Shown here piece by piece: positions 6,163-13,278 of a stretch of 34,301 bases of DNA. Position 1 is the stretch's first letter. Every line of letters starts with the position of its first letter. A model generated the notes under the pieces. It searched no databases. It saw only the letters and a list, made by a program, of their open reading frames with translations, and had not been told where the DNA came from. Source of the DNA: DASYXW01 sp035934405 (GTDB lineage Bacteria > Acidobacteriota > Terriglobia > UBA7540); the NCBI GenBank assembly GCA_035934405.1, contig DASYXW010000102.1, forward strand, positions 1 to 34,301. Reading direction: 5' to 3'. The translations under genes were made by a program, and so were the position numbers.

Positions 6163-8885
6163 CGGATCTGTTTCTTGAGCGCCGCAAGCAGATTCAGCGC
6201 TTCGAGCGGCTTCATATTGTCCAGGTCGGCTTCTTCGATCGCTCGGACGATTCCGGCGTCGAGTGGCGTAAAGATGGTGAGCTGGACCGGCCCGGTCTCG
6301 GGGGAATCGGGAGATCGCGCCGCGAGGCGTTCGCTGAGCTTATGCTCGCTCTGCTCGTGGCGCTCCAGAATCTCTCGCGCGCGCTCGATGACGCTCGGCG
6401 GCAGACCGGCCAGCCGCGCCACCTCCACACCGTAACTCTTGTCGGCGCTCCCCGGCTCGACCTTGCGCAGAAAGATGATGTTCGAGCCGGATTCCTTCAC
6501 CGAGACGTGATAATTCCGCACGCCCGGCAACAGGTCCGCGAGTTCGGTGAGTTCGTGGTAGTGCGTGGCGAAAAGCGTCTTGGCCTGGGTGTGGGTTTGC
6601 AGGTGCTCGACCACGGCCCAGGCGATGGCGAGGCCGTCAAAGGTGGCGGTGCCGCGCCCGACCTCGTCGAGCAGCACGAGACTGCGCGGCGTCGCCGTGT
6701 TCAGGATGCTCGCCGCCTCCGTCATTTCCACCATGAAAGTGGAGCGGCCGCGCGCCAGGTTGTCGGACGCGCCAATGCGCGTGAAGATGCGGTCGAGAAT
6801 CGGCAGCCGCGCGCGCTCGGCCGGAACGAAGCAGCCCATCTGCGCCATCAGCGCGATCAGCGCCGCCTGGCGAAGATAAGTCGACTTGCCGCCCATGTTG
6901 GGCCCGGTGATGATGAGGATGCGGTCGGAGGTCGAGTTGAAAAAGAGATCGTTGGGAATGAAGCTGCCACTTTCCTGATCGGGCAGGCCGGCCTCGATCC
7001 CACCGCGTCCGAACTGCTCGATAACCGGATGCCGTCCTTTGACAATCAAGAGTTCGCCGTCCTCGGAAACTTCGGGCCGATGGTAGCTGCGTTCTGCCGC
7101 CAGGTGCGCGAAGCAGGCCAGCACGTCGAGCTCGGCCAGCGCTGCCGCGGTGCGGCGAATCCGGCTGGCTTCGGCCGCAACCTGCCGGCGGATCTCGCGG
7201 AACAAGTCAAGTTCGAGCGTCTGCCGCTTCTCTTCGGCCTCGAGGATCGCCGTCTCCAGTTCCTTCAGCTCGGGCGTGGTGAAGCGCTCGGCGTTCACCA
7301 GCGTCTGTTTGCGCTCATAGTCTGGTGGCACGAGCGGAAGATTCGGCTTCGAAACCTCGATGTAGTAACCGAAGATGTTATTGAAACGCACTTTGAGGGA
7401 CGCGATGCGCGTCCGCTCGCGCTCGCGAGTCTCGATTTGCGCGACGACGCGCTTGCTGGATTGGCTCAGGTCGCGCAGTTCGTCGAGCTCGGCATGGTAG
7501 CCGGGACGGATGAGGCCGCCTTCGGTGAGGAGAGGGGGCGGTTCCGGATGGATGGAGTGTTCGAGAAGTTCGTGAACGTCGCCGAGCACGTCGAGCCGCT
7601 CGTGCAGCGAGCGCAGCTTGGAAGCCTCGAAGCGCCCGACCTCGCCCCGCACCGCGGGCAGTTGAGCGAGCGACAGTTTCAGCGCCACAAGGTCGCGAGC
7701 GTTGGCGGTCTCAAGCGTTATCTTGCTCAGCAGGCGTTCGAGGTCCTGAATCTTGCCGAGCGAGCGGCGCAACTCTTCTCGCGCGATCGTGCCGGCGCCA
7801 AGCTCGCCGACCGCCTGCCAGCGCGCTTCGATCTCGGCGCGGTCGATACTCGGGCGCAGGATCCAGCTCTTCAACAATCGCGCGCCGGGCGACGTGACGC
7901 ATTGGTCGAGTGTTGAGAGCAGAGTCGAATCGCGTGGGCCGCCGAAAATCGGCTCGAGTAACTCAAGATTACGCAGGGTGGCCGGGTCGAGAACCAGCGA
8001 GTCCTGCTGCTGGTAAAACCGGATGCCGTCGAGATGCGAGAGCGAACCGCGCTGCGTCTCGCGCACGTAATGGAGAATGGCCCCGGCAGCGGCGACGGCG
8101 AGCGCCCGGCCTTCGAGACCGTAGCCGGCGAGCGTGGCGACGCGAAAATGCTCACGGAGCAGGCGGGAGCCGTACTCCTCGGTAAAAATCCAATCGTCCA
8201 ACAGAGTTCTTGTCGCGGGGATTCCGGGGCCGAAAACGTCGAGGTTCTTCCGTTCGGGGTTCGGAGTTTGGAGTTGCGGCCGCCCGGGACTCGATGGCCT
8301 GGGATTGCCGAAGTCCGCACTCCGGACTCCGAACTTCGTACCGAGAGACGGTGTGAGCATTTCGCTCGGGCTCATGCGGGCGATCTCTTCCTGGAATCGC
8401 GTCAAAGCTTCGTTGCCCGTGAATTCGGTGGCTAGGAACTCGCCGGTCGAGAGGTCGGCGAAAGCGAGAGCCACAGCGCCATCGCCTTCAACCGCCGCCG
8501 CGAGGTAGTTGTTGGCGCGAGGCTCGAGCACCTGCGAATCGATCGCCGTTCCCGGGCTCACCACGCGCGTCACCTCGCGCTTCACCAGTTTCTTCGCCAC
8601 GCGCGGGTCTTCCATCTGATCGCAAACCGCCACGCGAAAACCCTTGCGGATGAGTTTGGCGATGTAGCCTTCGGCGGCGTGGTAGGGCACGCCGCACATG
8701 GGAATGGCCTGGCCCTTTTCCTTGCTCCGCGAAGTTAGCGTGATCTGAAGCTCGCGCGCGGCCACCACCGCGTCCTCGAAGAAGAGCTCGTAGAAATCGC
8801 CCAGGCGGAAAAGCAGCAGAGCGTCCGGGTGGCGCGCTTTGATGGCGCTGTACTGGCGCATCAGTGGGGTGGAGAATTCACTCAT
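6159..8885 (-). CDS. mutS: DNA mismatch repair protein MutS
   Basis: Recognises mismatches and small loops and recruits MutL. The N-terminal mismatch-reading domain has TPLMRQYSAIKARHPDALLL and GDFYELF, with the Phe31-x-Glu33 pair that contacts the mismatch. The C-terminal ATPase has Walker A GPNMGGKST, the signature STFMVEMTEAASIL, Walker B LVLLDEVGRG and the loop ATHYHELTEL, then the dimerising helix-turn-helix. At 908 residues it is slightly long. The excess includes an in-frame 85-bp stretch of 7-bp repeats (8253-8337, residues about 183-211) in the connector region, giving a low-complexity Pro/Ser/Arg-rich insert. The frame is intact through it. Stop overlaps the nagZ start by 4 bp; rsmA ends 24 nt upstream. 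Confidence 0.96.
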   Translation of the reverse strand: MSEFSTPLMRQYSAIKARHPDALLLFRLGDFYELFFEDAVVAARELQITLTSRSKEKGQAIPMCGVPYHAAEGYIAKLIRKGFRVAVCDQMEDPRVAKKLVKREVTRVVSPGTAIDSQVLEPRANNYLAAAVEGDGAVALAFADLSTGEFLATEFTGNEALTRFQEEIARMSPSEMLTPSLGTKFGVRSADFGNPRPSSPGRPQLQTPNPERKNLDVFGPGIPATRTLLDDWIFTEEYGSRLLREHFRVATLAGYGLEGRALAVAAAGAILHYVRETQRGSLSHLDGIRFYQQQDSLVLDPATLRNLELLEPIFGGPRDSTLLSTLDQCVTSPGARLLKSWILRPSIDRAEIEARWQAVGELGAGTIAREELRRSLGKIQDLERLLSKITLETANARDLVALKLSLAQLPAVRGEVGRFEASKLRSLHERLDVLGDVHELLEHSIHPEPPPLLTEGGLIRPGYHAELDELRDLSQSSKRVVAQIETRERERTRIASLKVRFNNIFGYYIEVSKPNLPLVPPDYERKQTLVNAERFTTPELKELETAILEAEEKRQTLELDLFREIRRQVAAEASRIRRTAAALAELDVLACFAHLAAERSYHRPEVSEDGELLIVKGRHPVIEQFGRGGIEAGLPDQESGSFIPNDLFFNSTSDRILIITGPNMGGKSTYLRQAALIALMAQMGCFVPAERARLPILDRIFTRIGASDNLARGRSTFMVEMTEAASILNTATPRSLVLLDEVGRGTATFDGLAIAWAVVEHLQTHTQAKTLFATHYHELTELADLLPGVRNYHVSVKESGSNIIFLRKVEPGSADKSYGVEVARLAGLPPSVIERAREILERHEQSEHKLSERLAARSPDSPETGPVQLTIFTPLDAGIVRAIEEADLDNMKPLEALNLLAALKKQIR
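8253..8337. repeat. 7-bp phased repeat array inside mutS
   Basis: Left arm in 7-bp steps: TTCGGGG, TTCGGAG, TTTGGAG, TTGCGGC (8253-8280). Right arm: GAAGTCC, GCACTCC, GGACTCC, GAACTTC (8310-8337). The right arm is the reverse complement family of the left (GGAGT against ACTCC), so the insert can fold as a hairpin. Unlike the other arrays it lies within a coding sequence and keeps the frame open. Confidence 0.9.
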
Positions 8886-8909
8886 GAGCGAAGCAGGTAC
8901 CGCAGGACA

Positions 8910-9791
8910 TTATGGTGTCTTGGGACGCGCTTTGTAAACCACGCTGCTTTCGGGCTTATGGAGAATCCGGTAGAGGTCTCGGAAGCGTTCGAGCGTGACT
9001 TGCTCGGCGCGCAGGTTCGGGGCCAGGCCGAGCGAGTCCAGCCCCCGCGCCACCCGAGCCCGGGTGTAGACGCCCGCGAGGTTATTGCCCAGATTCTTTC
9101 GCTTCTGCGCGAAGCATCGCTGGACAAATTGCAGGAACGCGCCGCTCTCGTTCGCGTTCCAATCGGCGAATCGCGGCGCCATCTCGAACGTCACCAGTGC
9201 TGATTGGACTTTGGGCGGCGGGACGAAAGCTCCCGGTGGAATCACGAATCGGAGCCGGGGTTTGGAATAGAGCTGCGCCAGTACGCTCAAGTAGCCATAG
9301 TCCCGCCCGCTCTTCGCACCAGGGTCAGCGGTCACGCGCAGCGCGACCTCGTGCTGCATCACCAGCGCCATGGCGCGGATGGACGCGGCGTAGCCAAACA
9401 AGTGATGCAGGATCGGCGACGTGATGTAGTACGGGAGATTGCCGAACACGGCGCAGCCTGGCGCCCCACGCTCCCGGCATAACACGGCGATGTCTGTATC
9501 GAGGATGTCGGCGTGGAGTACTTCAACCCGAGGCTCGGCCGCGAATTCCTTTCGCAGCTTGCTTGCGAGGGCACCGTCCAGCTCGACAGCCACCACGTGC
9601 CCGCCGCGGGCCGCGAGCAACGCGGTCAGGGCTCCACGTCCAGGGCCGATTTCGATGAGCAGTTCATCGGATTGGACGTCGAGCGAGTCCGCGATGAGGC
9701 GACGAAACTTCGGGTCGGCAAGGAAGTGTTGGCCAAGCTTGGGGCGGCGAGGATGGATCACGGATTCAGAATAACACCGGGGGAGTTCCAC
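8910..9791 (-). CDS. rsmA: 16S rRNA (adenine(1518)-N6/adenine(1519)-N6)-dimethyltransferase
   Basis: Dimethylates two adjacent adenines in the 3'-terminal hairpin of 16S rRNA during small-subunit maturation, using S-adenosylmethionine. The start region PKLGQHFLADP, the SAM loop LIEIGPGRGALTALLA, the acidic VVAVELD, the ADILD segment and the catalytic NLPYYITSPILHHLF are all canonical, as is IPPGAFVPPPKVQSALVTF. Start is ATG 9791 or GTG 9761 (VIHPRRPKLGQHF); the latter matches the usual family length better. First gene of the rsmA-mutS-nagZ-anmK operon. Confidence 0.95.
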   Translation of the reverse strand: MELPRCYSESVIHPRRPKLGQHFLADPKFRRLIADSLDVQSDELLIEIGPGRGALTALLAARGGHVVAVELDGALASKLRKEFAAEPRVEVLHADILDTDIAVLCRERGAPGCAVFGNLPYYITSPILHHLFGYAASIRAMALVMQHEVALRVTADPGAKSGRDYGYLSVLAQLYSKPRLRFVIPPGAFVPPPKVQSALVTFEMAPRFADWNANESGAFLQFVQRCFAQKRKNLGNNLAGVYTRARVARGLDSLGLAPNLRAEQVTLERFRDLYRILHKPESSVVYKARPKTP

Positions 9792-9823
9792 CTGGCCCGG
9801 GCTCTGAAGCCGTTCGACGCTAG

Positions 9824-9870
9824 CCCTCGCCCCCCCGCCGGGGGAGAGGGTGTCCCGGCTTGCCGGGACA
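9824..9870. repeat. Two adjacent palindromes upstream of rsmA
   Basis: Positions 9824-9850 pair CCCTCGCCCCC with GGGGGAGAGGG, with one mismatch. Positions 9851-9870 are a near-perfect inverted repeat: TGTCCCGG and CCGGGACA around a CTTG core, so the centre reads GGCTTGCC. The same GCTTGC core recurs in the 136-bp element at 21539. They are too far from the nearest stop to be clear terminators, and look like dispersed palindromic repeats. The rest of the 9792-10129 spacer holds no gene I can support. Confidence 0.75.
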
Positions 9871-10129
9871 GGACAGGGGGTCGCAGGGTGGCGCGGTCAT
9901 TGTCTTATGATGCCTGCAACTCATGGCCAAGATAGACTCTCCGGCCCGACCGCGTGTATTGAAGGCCGCATACATCACCAATTTACGGCCCTGATCAAAG
10001 TAGGAGGTGGGAACAACTTTCGATCAGTTATGAGGAGGATTCACCAGGTTGCAGAATCGGCGGTCAGGGCATCGCAATCCTGATTCCACGCATTTTTCAA
10101 ACTGAGACACTACCGGCCTTCAGGACGGC

Positions 10130-10158
10130 TTGACACCCCGCGCCCCCTTCGCTAGACT
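10130..10158 (+). promoter_or_regulatory. Strong sigma70-type promoter for the sodium:solute symporter
   Basis: TTGACA (10130-10135), exactly 17 nt, then TAGACT (10153-10158). Transcription would start near 10165, placing the entire two-armed 7-bp array (10173-10290) in the 5' leader of the symporter mRNA. Confidence 0.7.
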
Positions 10159-10172
10159 CGCGGACTGAAAAG

Positions 10173-10290
10173 CAGTTCTCAGTTGTCAGTTATCTGTTGT
10201 CAGTCCCACCAACCGGCAAACGAGCGGTGGAACCGGGCACTGGTAACCGAAAACTGAGGACTGAGAACCGAGAACTGATAACCGGCAACT
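10173..10290. repeat. 7-bp phased repeat array with opposed arms in the symporter leader
   Basis: Left arm: CAGTTCT, CAGTTGT, CAGTTAT, CTGTTGT, CAGTCCC (10173-10207). Right arm, eight units without a slip: GGGCACT, GGTAACC, GAAAACT, GAGGACT, GAGAACC, GAGAACT, GATAACC, GGCAACT (10235-10290). The GTG start codon is the next three bases. The right arm is the complement family of the left, so the leader RNA could form a long imperfect stem occluding or presenting the start. Confidence 0.95.
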
Positions 10291-11733
10291 GTGTCTCTTG
10301 ACTGGCTCGACCTCGCGGTTGTTGCTGCCTACCTCGCCGGCATCACCCTTTTCGGCGCGCACTTTCGCAAGAGCCAGCGCACATTGCACGATTACTTCCT
10401 CGGCGGCAGGCGCCTGCCGTGGTGGGCCATCGCCCTCTCGGTGGTCTCCGCCGAGACCAGCATCCTCACCATCATTAGCACGCCCGGCATCGCTTACCGC
10501 TCGAACCTCGCTTTCCTGCAACTCGTCTTCGGGTACCTGGTGGCGCGAGTGGTGGTGAGCTTCCTGCTTCTGCCGCGCTACTTCACAGGCGAGCTTTTCA
10601 CCGCCTACCAGTTTGTGGACCGGCGATTCAGCCACCGCCTCAAGGTGTTCACGGCCGGACTTTTTCTCAGTAGCCGGGCGCTCGCCGAGGGCGTCCGGGT
10701 GTTTGCCATCTCGATTGTGGTCGGAATCATTTTCCGGACCAACGTGCTTACGGCGGTTGCCATCATCACCGCGCTGACGCTGCTCTACACGTTTGAGGGC
10801 GGCCTGACGGCGGTCATCTGGACCGACGTCATCCAGCTCACGATATACATCTGCGGCACCGTGATCGCGCTCGTCCTCGCGCTGCATGCGATTCCGGGAG
10901 GCTGGGGCGAGGTTGCGCGGCTGGCGCGGGAGTCCGGCGATAAGCTCTCGATTTTCAACTTCGCGTTCAACTGGCATCAGCCATACCTTTTCTGGTCGGG
11001 CGTGCTCGGTGGCACGTTCCTCACCAGCGCCAGCCACGGCACCGATCAATTGATCGTCCAGCGGCTGCTGGCGGCAAAGAATCTGCGCCAGAGCCAGGCG
11101 GCTCTGCTTTCGAGCGGCCTGGTGATTCTGTTCCAGTTCACCTTGTTTCTGATTGTCGGCGTGGTGCTGTTTGCGTTCTATCATTTCCATCCGCCGGCCA
11201 CGGCGTTCGCGCGCCCCGACCAGATCTTCCCCACGTTCGTCATCACGCAACTGCCGCGCGGCCTCGCGGGTCTTCTGATCGCGGCGATTATCGCGGCGGG
11301 CATGGCCAATCTGAGCGCTGCGCTCAACTCACTGGCTTCAAGCTCGGTGATGGATTTTTACAAGCCGTTCTTTCGGCCGGGCGCCGACGAGCGCCACTCC
11401 ATGCGGGTCTCGCGCGGCCTGACGCTCGCCTGGGGCGCCGTTCTTATCCTGATTGCGCTTGCGGCGCAGTACCTGCACGAAAGCGTGCTCGAACTCGCGC
11501 TGACCATCGCCTCGGTGCCTTACGGCAGTATGCTCGGCATCTTCCTGCTGGGTGCGCTCACCAAGCGCGCGACGGGCCGCGGAGCGCTCGCGGGAGCCGT
11601 GCTCGGACTCGTCGTGCTCATCGGCGTTATCGCGTTCACTTCGATTGCCTGGACGTGGTACGTTGCCCTTGGAACGCTCGTTACCTTTGTGATGGGACTG
11701 GTTGCGAGCCGAGTTCTGAGTTATGAGTCATGA
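10291..11733 (+). CDS. Sodium:solute symporter (SSS family)
   Basis: An inner-membrane sodium-coupled transporter of the SLC5/PutP type with about 13 hydrophobic segments. Landmarks are the N-terminal helix WLDLAVVAAYLAGITLFG, RTLHDYFLGGRRLPWWAIALS, VVSAETSILTIISTPG in the substrate/sodium-site region, and GGLTAVIWTDVIQLTIYICG, a strong family signature. The substrate cannot be told from sequence alone. 480 residues is typical. The start is GTG 10291, directly abutting the last 7-bp repeat unit, with no Shine-Dalgarno sequence in front. The C-terminus (LSYES and TGA) is itself encoded by 7-bp units of the next array. Confidence 0.93.
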   Translation: MSLDWLDLAVVAAYLAGITLFGAHFRKSQRTLHDYFLGGRRLPWWAIALSVVSAETSILTIISTPGIAYRSNLAFLQLVFGYLVARVVVSFLLLPRYFTGELFTAYQFVDRRFSHRLKVFTAGLFLSSRALAEGVRVFAISIVVGIIFRTNVLTAVAIITALTLLYTFEGGLTAVIWTDVIQLTIYICGTVIALVLALHAIPGGWGEVARLARESGDKLSIFNFAFNWHQPYLFWSGVLGGTFLTSASHGTDQLIVQRLLAAKNLRQSQAALLSSGLVILFQFTLFLIVGVVLFAFYHFHPPATAFARPDQIFPTFVITQLPRGLAGLLIAAIIAAGMANLSAALNSLASSSVMDFYKPFFRPGADERHSMRVSRGLTLAWGAVLILIALAAQYLHESVLELALTIASVPYGSMLGIFLLGALTKRATGRGALAGAVLGLVVLIGVIAFTSIAWTWYVALGTLVTFVMGLVASRVLSYES

Positions 11734-11829
11734 AAGCTGTCGCCGCCTCGGTCTTGTTACGGACCAAGGATTCACAGTTCGGAACTCGTCACTCATAACC
11801 CATAACTCAGAAGTCATAACTCATAGTTT
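11711..11829. repeat. 7-bp phased repeat array between the symporter and the APC permease
   Basis: Left arm GAGTTCT, GAGTTAT, GAGTCAT (11711-11731), covering the symporter's last codons; the TGA stop begins in the last unit. Right arm GGAACTC, GTCACTC, ATAACCC, ATAACTC, AGAAGTC, ATAACTC, ATAGTTT (11781-11829), ending two bases before the APC start codon. The arms are complementary families (GAGTTAT against ATAACTC, an exact 7-bp match). Confidence 0.95.
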
Positions 11830-11831
11830 TC

Positions 11832-13220
11832 ATGCGTCCTGAACTTGTCAAAGGTCTGGGTTTGTACGGCGCCGTTTCCGTCGCCGCCGGCACGATGATC
11901 GGCACCGCGATCTTCGTGGTTCCGAGCATGATGCTCGCCCACGTGGGCACGCCCGCGATGGTGATTGCGGTCTGGGTTTTCGCCGGCTTGCTTACCCTCT
12001 TCGGCGCGCTGGGATACGCTGAGCTGGGAGCCGCGCTGCCCGAGGCGGGTGGCGAATACGTCTATCTGCATCGCGCCTACGGGCCGGCGATGGGATTCCT
12101 CTATGGCTGGACGCAGTTCATCGTGGCCAAGGCGGCTTCGATCGCGGCCATCGCCACCGGCTTTTTGCTCTACCTCGCTTATTTTTTCCCGGGTCTGGCG
12201 AACGTCCTCTGGAGCGGCTCGCTCGCGCTGGGCGCTCACACTCTCATTTTGAAACTCACCGGACTCCAGGTTGGCGCGGCGGTCGCGATCCTGCTGCTGT
12301 CGCTCCTGAACGTGCTCGGCGTGCGGCGCTCGGGCGCGGTGCAGACGCTCTTCACCGCCGCCAAACTGCTGGTGCTGGCGGTGCTCATCGTGCTCGGCCT
12401 CACGATCGGCCATGGTTCGTTCGAGCATTTCCGGCCGCTCGTCGCAGGCGTTGCGGGCCGGGGTCTGGCCTCGGGTTTCGCACTGGCAACAATCTCGGCG
12501 CTCTGGGCCTACGACGGCTGGAACAATCTCAGCATGGTGGCGGGAGAGGTGGCGAATCCGCAGCGCAACATGCCGCTGGCCCTGATTGGCGGCACGTTCC
12601 TGGTGCTGGGTGTTTATATCGCCGTGAACATCGCCTACTTCTATGTTTTGCCTTCGGATCAGGCGCTCGCGACCTCGACCATCGCGGCAACGGCGGCGCG
12701 GAGCTTTCTGGGGCACGGCGGTGCCACATTCGTCGCGGTCGGCGTGCTCATCTCCACCTTTGCCACGCTCAACGGCTCGATTCTTTCCGGTTCGCGCATT
12801 CCTTACGCCCAGGCCAAGGACCGCCTGTTCCCACAGGCGCTCGCCGGACTCAGTCCGCGCTTCCGCACGCCGGCGGTGGCCATCATGGCGCAGGCGGCGG
12901 TGGCGGGCATTTTCGCGCTGAGCGGCGCCTACGAGGCGCTCTACACCAAGGCGATCTACTCGGAATGGATCTTCTATGCTCTGGTGACGGCTGGCATTCT
13001 GGTGCTTCGCCGGCGCCAACCGAATCTCGCGCGCCCGTATCGCACCTGGGGATATCCCTTCGTGCCGCTGATCTTCGTCACGCTGGCGGTGGTGCTGCTG
13101 GCCGACGCCTTCGTCGAGCGGCGCGCCGATGCGCTCTGGTGTCTGGCGCTGGTCGCAAGCGGCATCCCGGTGTATTTCGTGTGGCGACGCTGGCGCGGTC
13201 GCGCCAGCCGGCCAAGGTAG
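11832..13220 (+). CDS. APC-superfamily amino-acid permease
   Basis: An inner-membrane amino-acid transporter or exchanger with about 12 predicted transmembrane helices. The broken first helix is AVSVAAGTMIGTAIFVVPSMM, with the GxxIG motif that contacts the substrate backbone. YAELGAALPEAGGEYVYLHRAYGP is the characteristic segment after helix 2, and ALWAYDGWNNLSMVAGEVANPQRNMPLAL is the conserved helix 6 block of the LAT-like branch. 462 residues, normal. Substrate preference cannot be read. ATG 11832 follows a 7-bp array without a visible ribosome-binding site. It converges on the ADOP pair. Confidence 0.93.
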   Translation: MRPELVKGLGLYGAVSVAAGTMIGTAIFVVPSMMLAHVGTPAMVIAVWVFAGLLTLFGALGYAELGAALPEAGGEYVYLHRAYGPAMGFLYGWTQFIVAKAASIAAIATGFLLYLAYFFPGLANVLWSGSLALGAHTLILKLTGLQVGAAVAILLLSLLNVLGVRRSGAVQTLFTAAKLLVLAVLIVLGLTIGHGSFEHFRPLVAGVAGRGLASGFALATISALWAYDGWNNLSMVAGEVANPQRNMPLALIGGTFLVLGVYIAVNIAYFYVLPSDQALATSTIAATAARSFLGHGGATFVAVGVLISTFATLNGSILSGSRIPYAQAKDRLFPQALAGLSPRFRTPAVAIMAQAAVAGIFALSGAYEALYTKAIYSEWIFYALVTAGILVLRRRQPNLARPYRTWGYPFVPLIFVTLAVVLLADAFVERRADALWCLALVASGIPVYFVWRRWRGRASRPR

Positions 13221-13230
13221 CGGCCATCTC

Positions 13231-13278
13231 TTCATTGACTCAATGAATCGACGAGCCCATGAGTCATTTCCGTCATTC
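13231..13278. repeat. 8-bp phased repeat array between APC permease and ADOP 1
   Basis: Units in 8-bp register: TTCATTGA, CTCAATGA, ATCGACGA, GCCCATGA, GTCATTTC, CGTCATTC. The stop codon of ADOP 1 (13273-13275) lies in the last unit. It lies between convergent genes, where it could act as a structured 3' end for both. Confidence 0.75.

Noticed and set aside
6135..7916. Plus-strand open frame of 593 codons opposite mutS
   Set aside because: It is antisense to a complete, motif-rich mutS; the product is low-complexity (Arg, Gly, His, Val) with no domain, as expected from the GC-rich complement of a conserved gene.
9824..9850. Rho-independent terminator
   Set aside because: The stem is GC-rich, but no T-run follows on either strand and no gene ends nearby.
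9850..10083. Plus-strand frame of 77 codons between rsmA and the symporter
   Set aside because: It starts inside a palindromic repeat and shows no motif or ribosome-binding site.
10173..10290. CRISPR array
   Set aside because: Units are 7 bp, contiguous and degenerate, with no spacers of 25-40 bp and no cas genes.
10186..11250. Minus-strand frame of 354 codons opposite the symporter
   Set aside because: Antisense shadow, strongly charged, with a start in the repeat array and no recognisable domain.
11814..13235. Minus-strand open frame of 473 codons opposite the APC permease
   Set aside because: Mirror frame of a membrane protein; its composition (His, Arg, Glu, Gln) is that of reverse-complemented hydrophobic codons.
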